Part shown: positions 1 through 7,208 of the stretch, one piece after another | How the letters are laid out: each line of letters begins with the position of its first letter | How positions within the stretch are numbered: the stretch's first letter is position 1 | Source of the DNA: Polaribacter tangerinus | GTDB taxonomy: Bacteria; Bacteroidota; Bacteroidia; Flavobacteriales; Flavobacteriaceae | Assembly: GCF_038024095.1 (NCBI RefSeq) | Contig: NZ_CP150668.1 | Coordinates: 1,488,001-1,552,000 of the forward strand | Length of the DNA: 64,000 bases | Direction: 5' to 3' | Notes under the pieces: generated by a model | The model's input: only the letters and a program-made list of their open reading frames with translations | Databases searched by the model: none | What the model was told of the DNA's origin: nothing | Position numbers and translations under genes: made by a program

Positions 1-219
1 AAAGTGATGAACAATTTCAGGAATAATCAACCCAATAGTTTTAGATTCTTTAGTTCTTAAATTTACCGCAAAAGCATTGGGTTTGTAATTTAATAAAGAA
101 GCGGTTTCTCTAACGAGCTTTCTTGTCTTCTTACTAACATCCGGATATTCTTTTAACGCCTTTGAAACCGTGGTTATAGATATGCCTAATTCTTCTGCTA
201 TTTGCTTGAGTGTTACCAA
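1..219 (-). CDS. LacI-family transcriptional regulator, N-terminal part (gene runs off the left edge)
   Basis: The minus strand encodes 73 residues opening with a classic LacI helix-turn-helix: TLKQIAEELGISITTVSKAL, then a YKPNAFAVNLR hinge segment and IGLIIPEI, the start of the periplasmic-binding-like effector domain. The first codon is taken as TTG at 219, because no ATG lies just upstream and TLKQIAEELG is where family members begin. The effector domain lies outside the window, so the inducer cannot be read. The gene is divergent from a sugar-uptake operon, with two LacI-type palindromes between them, so it very probably controls that operon and itself. Whether it represses or activates is not visible. 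Confidence 0.93.
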   Translation of the reverse strand, partial: MVTLKQIAEELGISITTVSKALKEYPDVSKKTRKLVRETASLLNYKPNAFAVNLRTKESKTIGLIIPEIVHHF

Positions 220-285
220 TATAAAATGAATTATTTAAAAAAATTGTACTTATTTTACTGGCTAAATATACACATTTTTATTTTT

Positions 286-299
286 CGAAAACGTTTTCG
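286..299. promoter_or_regulatory. LacI-type operator, distal copy
   Basis: Perfect 14-bp palindrome CGAAAACGTTTTCG with the central CG dyad typical of LacI/GalR operators. It lies between the divergent regulator and the TonB-receptor operon, and its centre is 20 bp from that of the second copy, about two helical turns, so two dimers could bind the same face of the DNA. Confidence 0.8.
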
Positions 300-300
300 G

Positions 301-324
301 TAAATCGAAAACGTTTTCGATTTA
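301..324. promoter_or_regulatory. LacI-type operator, proximal copy (24-bp perfect palindrome)
   Basis: The same 14-bp core, CGAAAACGTTTTCG, at 306-319, here extended by five further symmetrical bases on each side (TAAAT and ATTTA), giving a perfect 24-bp dyad. It sits 31 bp upstream of the TACATTTG element of the receptor gene. The longer symmetry suggests this is the stronger site. Binding by the adjacent LacI-family protein is inferred from position. Confidence 0.82.
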
Positions 325-354
325 TTTATATGATAAAAAATTGGTTCATAAAAA

Positions 355-362
355 TACATTTG
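355..362 (+). promoter_or_regulatory. Putative -7 promoter element of the sugar-uptake operon
   Basis: TACATTTG matches the Bacteroidota -7 consensus TAnnTTTG and lies 40 bp before the receptor start codon. No good TTTG -33 element is present at the usual distance, which would fit a promoter needing help from a regulator bound at the operators upstream. Confidence 0.5.
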
Positions 363-402
363 ACAAGAAAACTATTAACTTTTTATTAAATTCACAGTTA
401 AA

Positions 403-3021
403 ATGAAAAAACAACCACACTTTAAACTTGCTGTACTGATAGTCTTTTTACTATCGACTACCGTTTTTGTTGCACAATCAACAATTTCTGGAACAGTAAA
501 AGATCAAAATGGAGACTTGATTCCTGGAGTGAATGTCTTATTAAAAGGAACTTCTAAAGGAGCTACCACAGATTTTGATGGAAACTATGAAATTAAAAAT
601 GTAACCGACGGCACTTACACCATTATTGCCTCTTACATTGGTTACGATAATTTTAAAAAAGAAATAACTGTAGCCGGTAATTTAAACCTAAATATTGTTA
701 TTAAAGAAAATGCAGAATCTTTAGACGAAATTATTATTACAGGAGTTACAAACCCAAGGTCTAAAATAGAGTCTAGTATTTCAATAACTACAATTAAACC
801 AAATGTTGTAGCACAATCTGCACCAAGAACAACTGCAGAAATATTTAGAACAATTCCGGGTATTCGTTCAGAATCTTCTGGTGGAGAAGGAAACTCTAAC
901 ATTGCCGTAAGAGGTGTGCCAGTATCTTCTGGTGGTTCTAAATATGTACAACTTCAAGAAGACGGGTTACCAGTACTTTTATTTGGTGATATGTCTTTCG
1001 CTACCGCAGATATTTTTACTAGATTCGACAACAGTATTGGAAGAATTGAAGCAATAAGAGGTGGTTCTGCATCTACAGCATCTTCAAACGCTCCGGGTGC
1101 AATCATTAACTTAATTAGTAAAACAGGAAAAATTGAAGGCGGTGCCATCGGTACTACTTTTGGTTTAGATTACGACTCTTTTAGAACAGACTTTAACTAT
1201 GGCGCACCAATTGCAGAAGGTTTGTACTTTCATGTTGGTGGGTTTTATAGAGTTGGTGAAGGAATAAGAGAAACTGGCTTTACAGCAAACAATGGCGGAC
1301 AATTTAAATTTAACTTAACCAAAGAGTTTAAAGACGGATATATACGTTTAAATGCTAAATTTTTAAATGATAGAACTGCTGCATTTTTACCTATGCCAAT
1401 AGCTGTTTCTGGCACAAATAGTAACCCTACTTGGGAAAACGCTGCCAATTTTAGCGCAACAAGAGGAACTTCTCACACACCTTACTTAACCCAAAATGTT
1501 GGTTTAGGTGCAGACGGACAATTAAGAAGATCAGACGTTTCCGACGGTATGAACCCTGTTTCTAAATCTATCGGGCTAGAAGCTTCTTTTAATTTAGCCG
1601 AAGGATGGAAAATTAAAAACAATGGTCGTTTTTCTATTAACAACGGTAACTTCGTATCTCCATTTCCTGCTCAAGTAGCAAGCGCAAGTGATATTGCAGC
1701 TTCTTTTGGAGCAGGCACAACACTGCAATTTGCCAACAATGGTGCAGCTGTTGCAGCAAATAGTTTAGTTTCTAGAATTCATATGTTCGATGTTGAATTA
1801 AACAACTTTAATAACTTTATGAATGACTTTAAATTATCTAAATCTTTCGATAAAGTAAACGTAACACTTGGATATTTTAAATCGATACAAAACGTTTCTA
1901 TGTCTTGGTTATGGAACTCTTACCTGCAAGAGGTATCAGACAGTAATGCACGTTTAATTAACGCTTTTGATTCTGCAAACAATGCATTAAGTGAAAATGG
2001 ACTATATGCCTACGGAACACCTTTTTGGGGTAATTTACACAGAAACTACGACACCAAATACAATGTTTCTGCTCCTTATGCTAATATTGCTATCGAAGCA
2101 TCAGAAAAACTAAACATAGATGCAAGTTTACGTTACGATATAGGGAATGTAGACGGTTCTTTTGCAGGAGGTACTTCTAGAGCTTTTGATGTAAATAATG
2201 ATGGCGTAATTTCTGTACCAGAGCAAAATGTGTTTGCTGTAGATAATGCCAATGCAACCACTGTAAACTACAACTACAACTACCTTTCTTACTCTTTTGG
2301 TGTAAACTATAAAATAGAAGATAGACAAGCCGTTTTTGCAAGGTTAAGTAAAGGTGCAGCCGCTAAAGCGGATAGAATTTTATTCTCTGGTTTAGAATAC
2401 ACAAATAGTAGTCGTATTAACGCATTAGACTTTATTACACAAGCAGAATTTGGATATAAAAGAGGTTTTGAAAACGGAACCTTAAATGCAACAGTGTTTT
2501 TTGCAAACACCAAAGAAGAAGGAGGCTTCGAAGCAACTTCTAACAGCATTATAGAAAATGATTATAAATCTATCGGTATCGAATTAGACGGAGCTTACAG
2601 GTTTTCTGATAGGTTTAGTGCAAGAGGTGGCTTAACGTATACAAATGCTACCATAGAATCTGGTGCAAATGAAGGTAATACTCCAAGAAGACAACCAGAC
2701 TTTATTTACAGCCTTGTACCAACCTATAACTTCGGTAAAGAAAACAATAATTCTTTCGGAGTAAGTTTTATTGGGCAATCAAAAGCTTATGCACAAGACA
2801 ACAATAGCTTAGTAATGCCAGGCTTTGTAATTGTAAATAGTTTTGTAAACTTAGCAATTACCAAAAAATTAAGCGCAAACTTAGCTGCAAACAATTTATT
2901 TGACTCTTTAGGAATCACAGAATCTGAAGAAGGAAGTATTACCGAAAATCAAGTAAATATTGTAAGAGCTAGACCTGTACCAGGTAGATCTATTTCTCTT
3001 GGATTAAAGTACACCTTTTAA
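403..3021 (+). CDS. TonB-dependent receptor with carboxypeptidase-regulatory-like N-terminal domain
   Basis: 872 residues. A signal peptide (about 1-24) is followed by a carboxypeptidase-regulatory-like/CNA-B-type domain (about 26-112, with ISGTVKDQNGDLIPGVNV and TDFDGNYEI), a plug domain (about 120-235, with IFRTIPGIRSES and IAVRG) and a long beta-barrel ending in the outer-membrane signature GLKYTF with terminal Phe. It should import a ligand across the outer membrane using TonB energy. It is shorter than typical SusC proteins (about 1000 residues) and no SusD lipoprotein follows, so it resembles stand-alone sugar receptors such as SuxA of Xanthomonas rather than a SusCD pair. First gene of the operon. 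The ligand is inferred from neighbours to be sucrose or a similar glucoside. Confidence 0.93.
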   Translation: MKKQPHFKLAVLIVFLLSTTVFVAQSTISGTVKDQNGDLIPGVNVLLKGTSKGATTDFDGNYEIKNVTDGTYTIIASYIGYDNFKKEITVAGNLNLNIVIKENAESLDEIIITGVTNPRSKIESSISITTIKPNVVAQSAPRTTAEIFRTIPGIRSESSGGEGNSNIAVRGVPVSSGGSKYVQLQEDGLPVLLFGDMSFATADIFTRFDNSIGRIEAIRGGSASTASSNAPGAIINLISKTGKIEGGAIGTTFGLDYDSFRTDFNYGAPIAEGLYFHVGGFYRVGEGIRETGFTANNGGQFKFNLTKEFKDGYIRLNAKFLNDRTAAFLPMPIAVSGTNSNPTWENAANFSATRGTSHTPYLTQNVGLGADGQLRRSDVSDGMNPVSKSIGLEASFNLAEGWKIKNNGRFSINNGNFVSPFPAQVASASDIAASFGAGTTLQFANNGAAVAANSLVSRIHMFDVELNNFNNFMNDFKLSKSFDKVNVTLGYFKSIQNVSMSWLWNSYLQEVSDSNARLINAFDSANNALSENGLYAYGTPFWGNLHRNYDTKYNVSAPYANIAIEASEKLNIDASLRYDIGNVDGSFAGGTSRAFDVNNDGVISVPEQNVFAVDNANATTVNYNYNYLSYSFGVNYKIEDRQAVFARLSKGAAAKADRILFSGLEYTNSSRINALDFITQAEFGYKRGFENGTLNATVFFANTKEEGGFEATSNSIIENDYKSIGIELDGAYRFSDRFSARGGLTYTNATIESGANEGNTPRRQPDFIYSLVPTYNFGKENNNSFGVSFIGQSKAYAQDNNSLVMPGFVIVNSFVNLAITKKLSANLAANNLFDSLGITESEEGSITENQVNIVRARPVPGRSISLGLKYTF

Positions 3022-3054
3022 CAATTATTAAATGTAAGTTTGAATTACGAAAAT

Positions 3055-3090
3055 GGAGTCAATGTGTTTTTCATTGACTCTATTTTACTT
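3055..3090 (+). terminator. Intercistronic hairpin after the receptor gene (attenuator or weak terminator)
   Basis: A 10-bp stem (GGAGTCAATG at 3055-3064 with CATTGACTCT at 3072-3081, one G-T pair) with a 7-nt loop, followed by an interrupted T-run. It lies between the receptor and the transporter gene. Partial termination here would yield more receptor than transporter and enzyme mRNA. Confidence 0.5.
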
Positions 3091-3106
3091 TTAAACACAA
3101 AAAACC

Positions 3107-4405
3107 ATGTTTAAAAAACCAACATTAAGCTTCTGGCAAATACTAAATATGAATGTTGGATTCTTCGGAATTCAATATAGTTTTGGTTTGCAACAAAGTG
3201 CGGTAACTCCCATTTACGATTTTTTAGGAGCTAGCCCAGACCAAATTCCTTTATTACACCTTGCAGGACCCGTTACTGGCTTATTAGTACAACCTATTGT
3301 AGGTGCTTTAAGTGATAAAACTTGGAGTCCGACTTTTGGTAGGCGAAAACCTTACTTTTTAATTGGTGCAATATTGTGTAGTTTAACTTTGCTTGCATTT
3401 CCTTTTAGTAGTTCTTTATGGATGGCTGCTGGCTTATTATGGATTTTAGATGCCGGTAATAATACCGCTATGGAACCTTACAGAGCTTTAATTGCAGACA
3501 AACTAAATGACGAGCAACAACCCCTTGGTTTTCAAATGCAAAGCTTTTTTACGGGACTAGGTCAAGTTTTGGCAAATGTATCCCTTTTTATTTTTCCGTT
3601 ATTGTTTGTAGGCACCACTGGCTCTTTACCAACATGGGTATACGCTTCCTTCTTTTTAGGTGCAATTTGCTCTATTGGAACAGTTTTATGGAGTATGAAA
3701 AAGACAAAAGAAATTCCGCCTACTCCAGAAGAACTAGCAAAATTAAAAAGTGAAAAAAGAAGCGTACTTGGTCCGCTAGTAGAAATATTTTCTGCAATAG
3801 CAGATATGCCCAAAGTAATGTGGCAACTAGCATTGGTTTACTTATTTCAGTGGTACGCCTTATTTTGCTATTGGCAAAACTCATCTAAAAGTGTTGCCCT
3901 TTCTGTATTTAAAACAACTCCTGCAAATAAAGAATTGTATAGCGAAGCGGTAAGTTGGACGGGGCTTGTAAATGGCTGGTACAACATTGTTACCTTTTTA
4001 GTGGCATTTGCCCTTGTTGGTTTTGCTAAAAAATACAGTGCTAAAAAAGTACATGCATTCTGTTTAATTATTGCTGCCATTGGTTTTTTAGCCTTTCCAA
4101 ACATAGAAAATAAAAATATATTATTCTTTGCAATTTCTGGTTTTGGAATTGGTTGGGCTAGTATGATGGGAATACCCTATTTAATGATTGTTAGCGATAT
4201 TCCAAAAGAAAGATATGGAGTTTATATGGGAATTATTAATATGATGATAGTTGTACCAATGATATTGCAAACACTATCTTTTGGTTATATCTTAAAAAAC
4301 TTCCTAAACAACGATCCTAGAAACGCCATAACTTTTGCAGGTATTTTGTTGGTAATAAGTGCTGTTTGTACACTTTTTATAAAAAGTAAGAAATCAACTG
4401 AATAA
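3107..4405 (+). CDS. MFS sugar transporter, SLC45/GPH-like (probable sucrose or glucoside permease)
   Basis: 432 residues, almost entirely hydrophobic segments consistent with 12 membrane helices. The loop after helix 2 has SDKTWSPTFGRRKPY, closely matching the D-x-R-RRP/FGRR region of plant and animal SLC45 sucrose transporters and bacterial relatives. Other conserved pieces include LDAGNNTAMEPYRALIAD and GIGWASMMGIPYLMI. It should move a sugar through the inner membrane, probably with protons. It lies 85 bp after the receptor and 26 bp before the kinase, so it is in the same operon. The family fits a disaccharide; sucrose specificity is inferred from the downstream kinase and phosphorylase. 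Confidence 0.87.
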   Translation: MFKKPTLSFWQILNMNVGFFGIQYSFGLQQSAVTPIYDFLGASPDQIPLLHLAGPVTGLLVQPIVGALSDKTWSPTFGRRKPYFLIGAILCSLTLLAFPFSSSLWMAAGLLWILDAGNNTAMEPYRALIADKLNDEQQPLGFQMQSFFTGLGQVLANVSLFIFPLLFVGTTGSLPTWVYASFFLGAICSIGTVLWSMKKTKEIPPTPEELAKLKSEKRSVLGPLVEIFSAIADMPKVMWQLALVYLFQWYALFCYWQNSSKSVALSVFKTTPANKELYSEAVSWTGLVNGWYNIVTFLVAFALVGFAKKYSAKKVHAFCLIIAAIGFLAFPNIENKNILFFAISGFGIGWASMMGIPYLMIVSDIPKERYGVYMGIINMMIVVPMILQTLSFGYILKNFLNNDPRNAITFAGILLVISAVCTLFIKSKKSTE

Positions 4406-4431
4406 CATTTACAATCCTAAGAAACCCCATT

Positions 4432-5370
4432 TTGAAAAAAGAAAATAATCATATAGACATTTTATGTGTTGGTGAAGTTTTAATAGACTTTATTGGTCAT
4501 CAAGACAATGTTCTTATCAATGAAACTAGAGATTACCACCGTTACTTAGGTGGCTCTCCAGCAAACGTTGCTATGAACAGTAAACGGTTGGGTTTAAACT
4601 CTGTAATGGTATCGGCTATCGGAAACGATGGTTTTGGTGAATATATATTAAAACGATTAAACACTATTGGTATAGATGCTAAGCATGTAAAAAAAGTACC
4701 ACACAAAGCTACTAGTGTAATTTTTGTTTCTAAATCTAACGGAACACCCGATTTTATTCCTTACAGAAGTGCTGACTTTGAAATTACAGAAAATCAAATT
4801 ACAGCAGAAATGCTATCAAAAACAACTATTTATCATACCACTTGTTTTGCTTTAAGTAAAAAACCCGCACAAACTACCATTCTTAAAAAAGCAGCAGAGG
4901 CATTTCAAAACAACTGTAAACTAAGTATCGACTTAAATTATGCAAAAGAACTTTGGCCAAATAAAGAAGAAGCACTAAAAGTTATAAAAGCATACTGTAA
5001 ATTTAATCCGCTATTAAAAATAAGTGATGATGACATGTTTCGGTTTTTTGAAAAAAAATTACCCCATGAAGAGATTTTTAATTTTTTTCACGAATTAGGA
5101 GTCGATACAGTTTGCTTAACATTAGGTAGTAAAGGCGTAAAGTTATCTGAAAAAGAAAAAAAACAAATACAACTACCTGCAATAAAAATAGATAATGTGA
5201 TGGATACGACAGGCGCTGGAGATGCCTTTTGGTCTGGTTTTCTATTTGCATACATCAAAAATAAACCAACAAAAGAATGCCTTAAAGTTGCCCTAAATTT
5301 AGCCGCTTTAAAATTGCAAAACGTTGGCAGATTGCCAGACAACATAAATATTGTTTCGAAACTATTATAA
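4432..5370 (+). CDS. PfkB-family carbohydrate kinase, probable fructokinase
   Basis: 312 residues. N-terminal CVGEVLIDFIG, then YLGGSPANVAMNSKRLGL (sugar-binding GG-x-xAN motif) and the C-terminal PfkB signature DTTGAGDAFWSGF, with catalytic Asp264 in GAGD. The RSADFEI stretch also occurs in fructokinase-like members. It transfers phosphate from ATP to a sugar in the cytoplasm. Start is TTG at 4432; no better in-frame ATG precedes the conserved region. Next to a sucrose-phosphorylase-like enzyme the simplest role is phosphorylating released fructose. Other PfkB substrates such as 2-keto-3-deoxygluconate cannot be excluded from sequence alone. Confidence 0.85.
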   Translation: MKKENNHIDILCVGEVLIDFIGHQDNVLINETRDYHRYLGGSPANVAMNSKRLGLNSVMVSAIGNDGFGEYILKRLNTIGIDAKHVKKVPHKATSVIFVSKSNGTPDFIPYRSADFEITENQITAEMLSKTTIYHTTCFALSKKPAQTTILKKAAEAFQNNCKLSIDLNYAKELWPNKEEALKVIKAYCKFNPLLKISDDDMFRFFEKKLPHEEIFNFFHELGVDTVCLTLGSKGVKLSEKEKKQIQLPAIKIDNVMDTTGAGDAFWSGFLFAYIKNKPTKECLKVALNLAALKLQNVGRLPDNINIVSKLL

Positions 5371-5379
5371 AATTACCGT

Positions 5380-7116
5380 ATGCCTTTAAAAGAAAATCAA
5401 ATTTTAAACGGAGTAATGCTAAATGCATATCCAGATAGTATTGGTAAAAACCTAGGAGACGCAATAAAAATGCTTCAAAATGAAGCGTTTAAAAACACTT
5501 TCTCTTTTTTTTATATTTTACCTACCTTTTTTAATAGCGATTTAGATAGGGGATTTTCTATAATTGATTACAACTTAAATAAAGAATTGGTTTCTGCAAA
5601 GGACCTAAAAGAGTTAAAAAAATTAAATATTCAACTAAAGTTTGATATTGTTTTAAATCACTTATCGGTAAATTCTCCTCAGTTTAAAGACTTACTAAAA
5701 AATGGAGAAAACTCTAAATACAAAGACTTTTTTATTAACTGGAACGAGTTCTGGAAAGAAAATGGAACACTAAATGACAACGGTGTTGTGGTGCCTCAAG
5801 AAAAGTATTTAGAAAAGCTTTTTATGAGAAAAATAGGTCTTCCTGTTTTAAAAGTACCTTTTCCAGACGGAACAGAAAAACCATATTGGAACACTTTTTA
5901 TCAAGAAGTAAAACATAAAAAAATTAGCGTAGAAACACTCGCCAGCCTTAAAGAAGTTGCTGTAACAGAAAAAAAAGAAATCGTTAAAAAAGTAAATGAA
6001 ATTATTGAAAACAATCAACCCATCTCTTCATTTAAGCTTGAAAAAAAGGAACATCTTACAAAAAAAATTAAACAAATAGTACAACAAAACAGCACTTTTT
6101 TGGGTCAAATGGATGTAAATGCAAATTCAGAATTACTCTGGGAATTCTATGAAAAAACACTTGCAAAACTAAAAGAGTATGGCTGTAAAATTTTACGTTT
6201 AGACGCTTTTGCATATTTACATAAAGAAGTGGGAAAATCTAATTTTTTTAATAAACCTGGCACTTGGCAGCATTTAAATAAAATTGAAGAAATAGCCCAA
6301 AAAAATAACCTCATATTGCTCCCCGAAATTCATGCAGAATATGGCGCCAATCTTCATGATGAAGTGGCAGAAAATGGATATCAAATTTACGACTTCTTTT
6401 TGCCTGGGTTAATAATTCATGCATTAGAAAAAAACACGAATCAAGCTCTTTATAATTGGATAAATGAAATTATAAATAAAGGATACAAAACAGTAAATAT
6501 GTTAGGCTGCCACGACGGAATTCCCTTTTTAGACTTAAAAGGAAAAACAGTTAACAATAAATACTACAAAGGGCTACTTGAAGATGATGAAATAGAAGCC
6601 GTTATGGAAACTGTAATAGAAAGAGGTGGTCGTGTAAAAAACCTATACGATCCTTCTGGAAAAAAAATATCTTACTACCAAGTAAATGCAACCTATTTTA
6701 GTGCTTTAGGAGAACACGAACAAAAACTATTGTTGGCTAGAGCTATTCAATTATTTGTACCCGGAATTGCACAAATTTGGTATTTAGATTTGTTTGCTGG
6801 TAGAAACAATTACAACGCAGTTAAAAAAGGAGGAACAGGCGCACATAAAGAAATAAACAGAACTTCGCTTAGTAATAAAGATATTGAAGAAGGATTAAAA
6901 AAACCAATTGTAAAAAATCAATTAAAATTAATTCGTTTAAGAAACACTTCAAATGCTTTTAATGGCAAAATAATAGTAGAAAATAGTGCAAAAAACGAAC
7001 TACACATAAAATGGCAAAATAACGATGACTATGCTATACTTCGTGCAAACCTTACAAACTTTTCTTTTTCGGTAAAGTTTACAGAAAATAAAATAGAAAA
7101 AAAGATTACTTTTTAA
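5380..7116 (+). CDS. GH13 sucrose-phosphorylase-like enzyme (subfamily 18 type) with an internal insertion
   Basis: 578 residues. The order of motifs matches GH13_18 phosphorylases: FDIVLNHLS, the nucleophile region ILRLDAFAYLHKE (Asp275), acid/base LLPEIHAEYG (Glu316), stabiliser LGCHDGIPFLDL (Asp379), then YQVNATYFSALG and FAGRNNYN. Such enzymes split sucrose or related glucosides with phosphate into glucose 1-phosphate plus fructose or another aglycone. The usual length is about 490-510 residues; the extra 55-60 residues lie at roughly 178-237, a lysine-rich, probably helical insertion inside the conserved WTTFS...QIDL region (here YWNTFYQE ... FLGQMDVNANSELLW). It starts 9 bp after the kinase. 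The kinase supports sucrose, but glucosylglycerol or glucosylglycerate phosphorylases belong to the same subfamily. Confidence 0.86.
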   Translation: MPLKENQILNGVMLNAYPDSIGKNLGDAIKMLQNEAFKNTFSFFYILPTFFNSDLDRGFSIIDYNLNKELVSAKDLKELKKLNIQLKFDIVLNHLSVNSPQFKDLLKNGENSKYKDFFINWNEFWKENGTLNDNGVVVPQEKYLEKLFMRKIGLPVLKVPFPDGTEKPYWNTFYQEVKHKKISVETLASLKEVAVTEKKEIVKKVNEIIENNQPISSFKLEKKEHLTKKIKQIVQQNSTFLGQMDVNANSELLWEFYEKTLAKLKEYGCKILRLDAFAYLHKEVGKSNFFNKPGTWQHLNKIEEIAQKNNLILLPEIHAEYGANLHDEVAENGYQIYDFFLPGLIIHALEKNTNQALYNWINEIINKGYKTVNMLGCHDGIPFLDLKGKTVNNKYYKGLLEDDEIEAVMETVIERGGRVKNLYDPSGKKISYYQVNATYFSALGEHEQKLLLARAIQLFVPGIAQIWYLDLFAGRNNYNAVKKGGTGAHKEINRTSLSNKDIEEGLKKPIVKNQLKLIRLRNTSNAFNGKIIVENSAKNELHIKWQNNDDYAILRANLTNFSFSVKFTENKIEKKITF

Positions 7117-7175
7117 CCCCATTTTACTATCGTTTTATTCTTTTCAAATTTCAATTTAACTTTCAATGAAAACCA

Positions 7176-7183
7176 TATCTTTG
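7176..7183 (+). promoter_or_regulatory. Putative -7 promoter element of the malic enzyme gene
   Basis: TATCTTTG, an exact match to the Bacteroidota TAnnTTTG element, 25 bp before the start codon. A clear -33 TTTG is not seen. It implies the malic enzyme is transcribed separately from the sugar operon. Confidence 0.55.
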
Positions 7184-7208
7184 TAAATTCAAACAAAGAT
7201 TAAAACTT

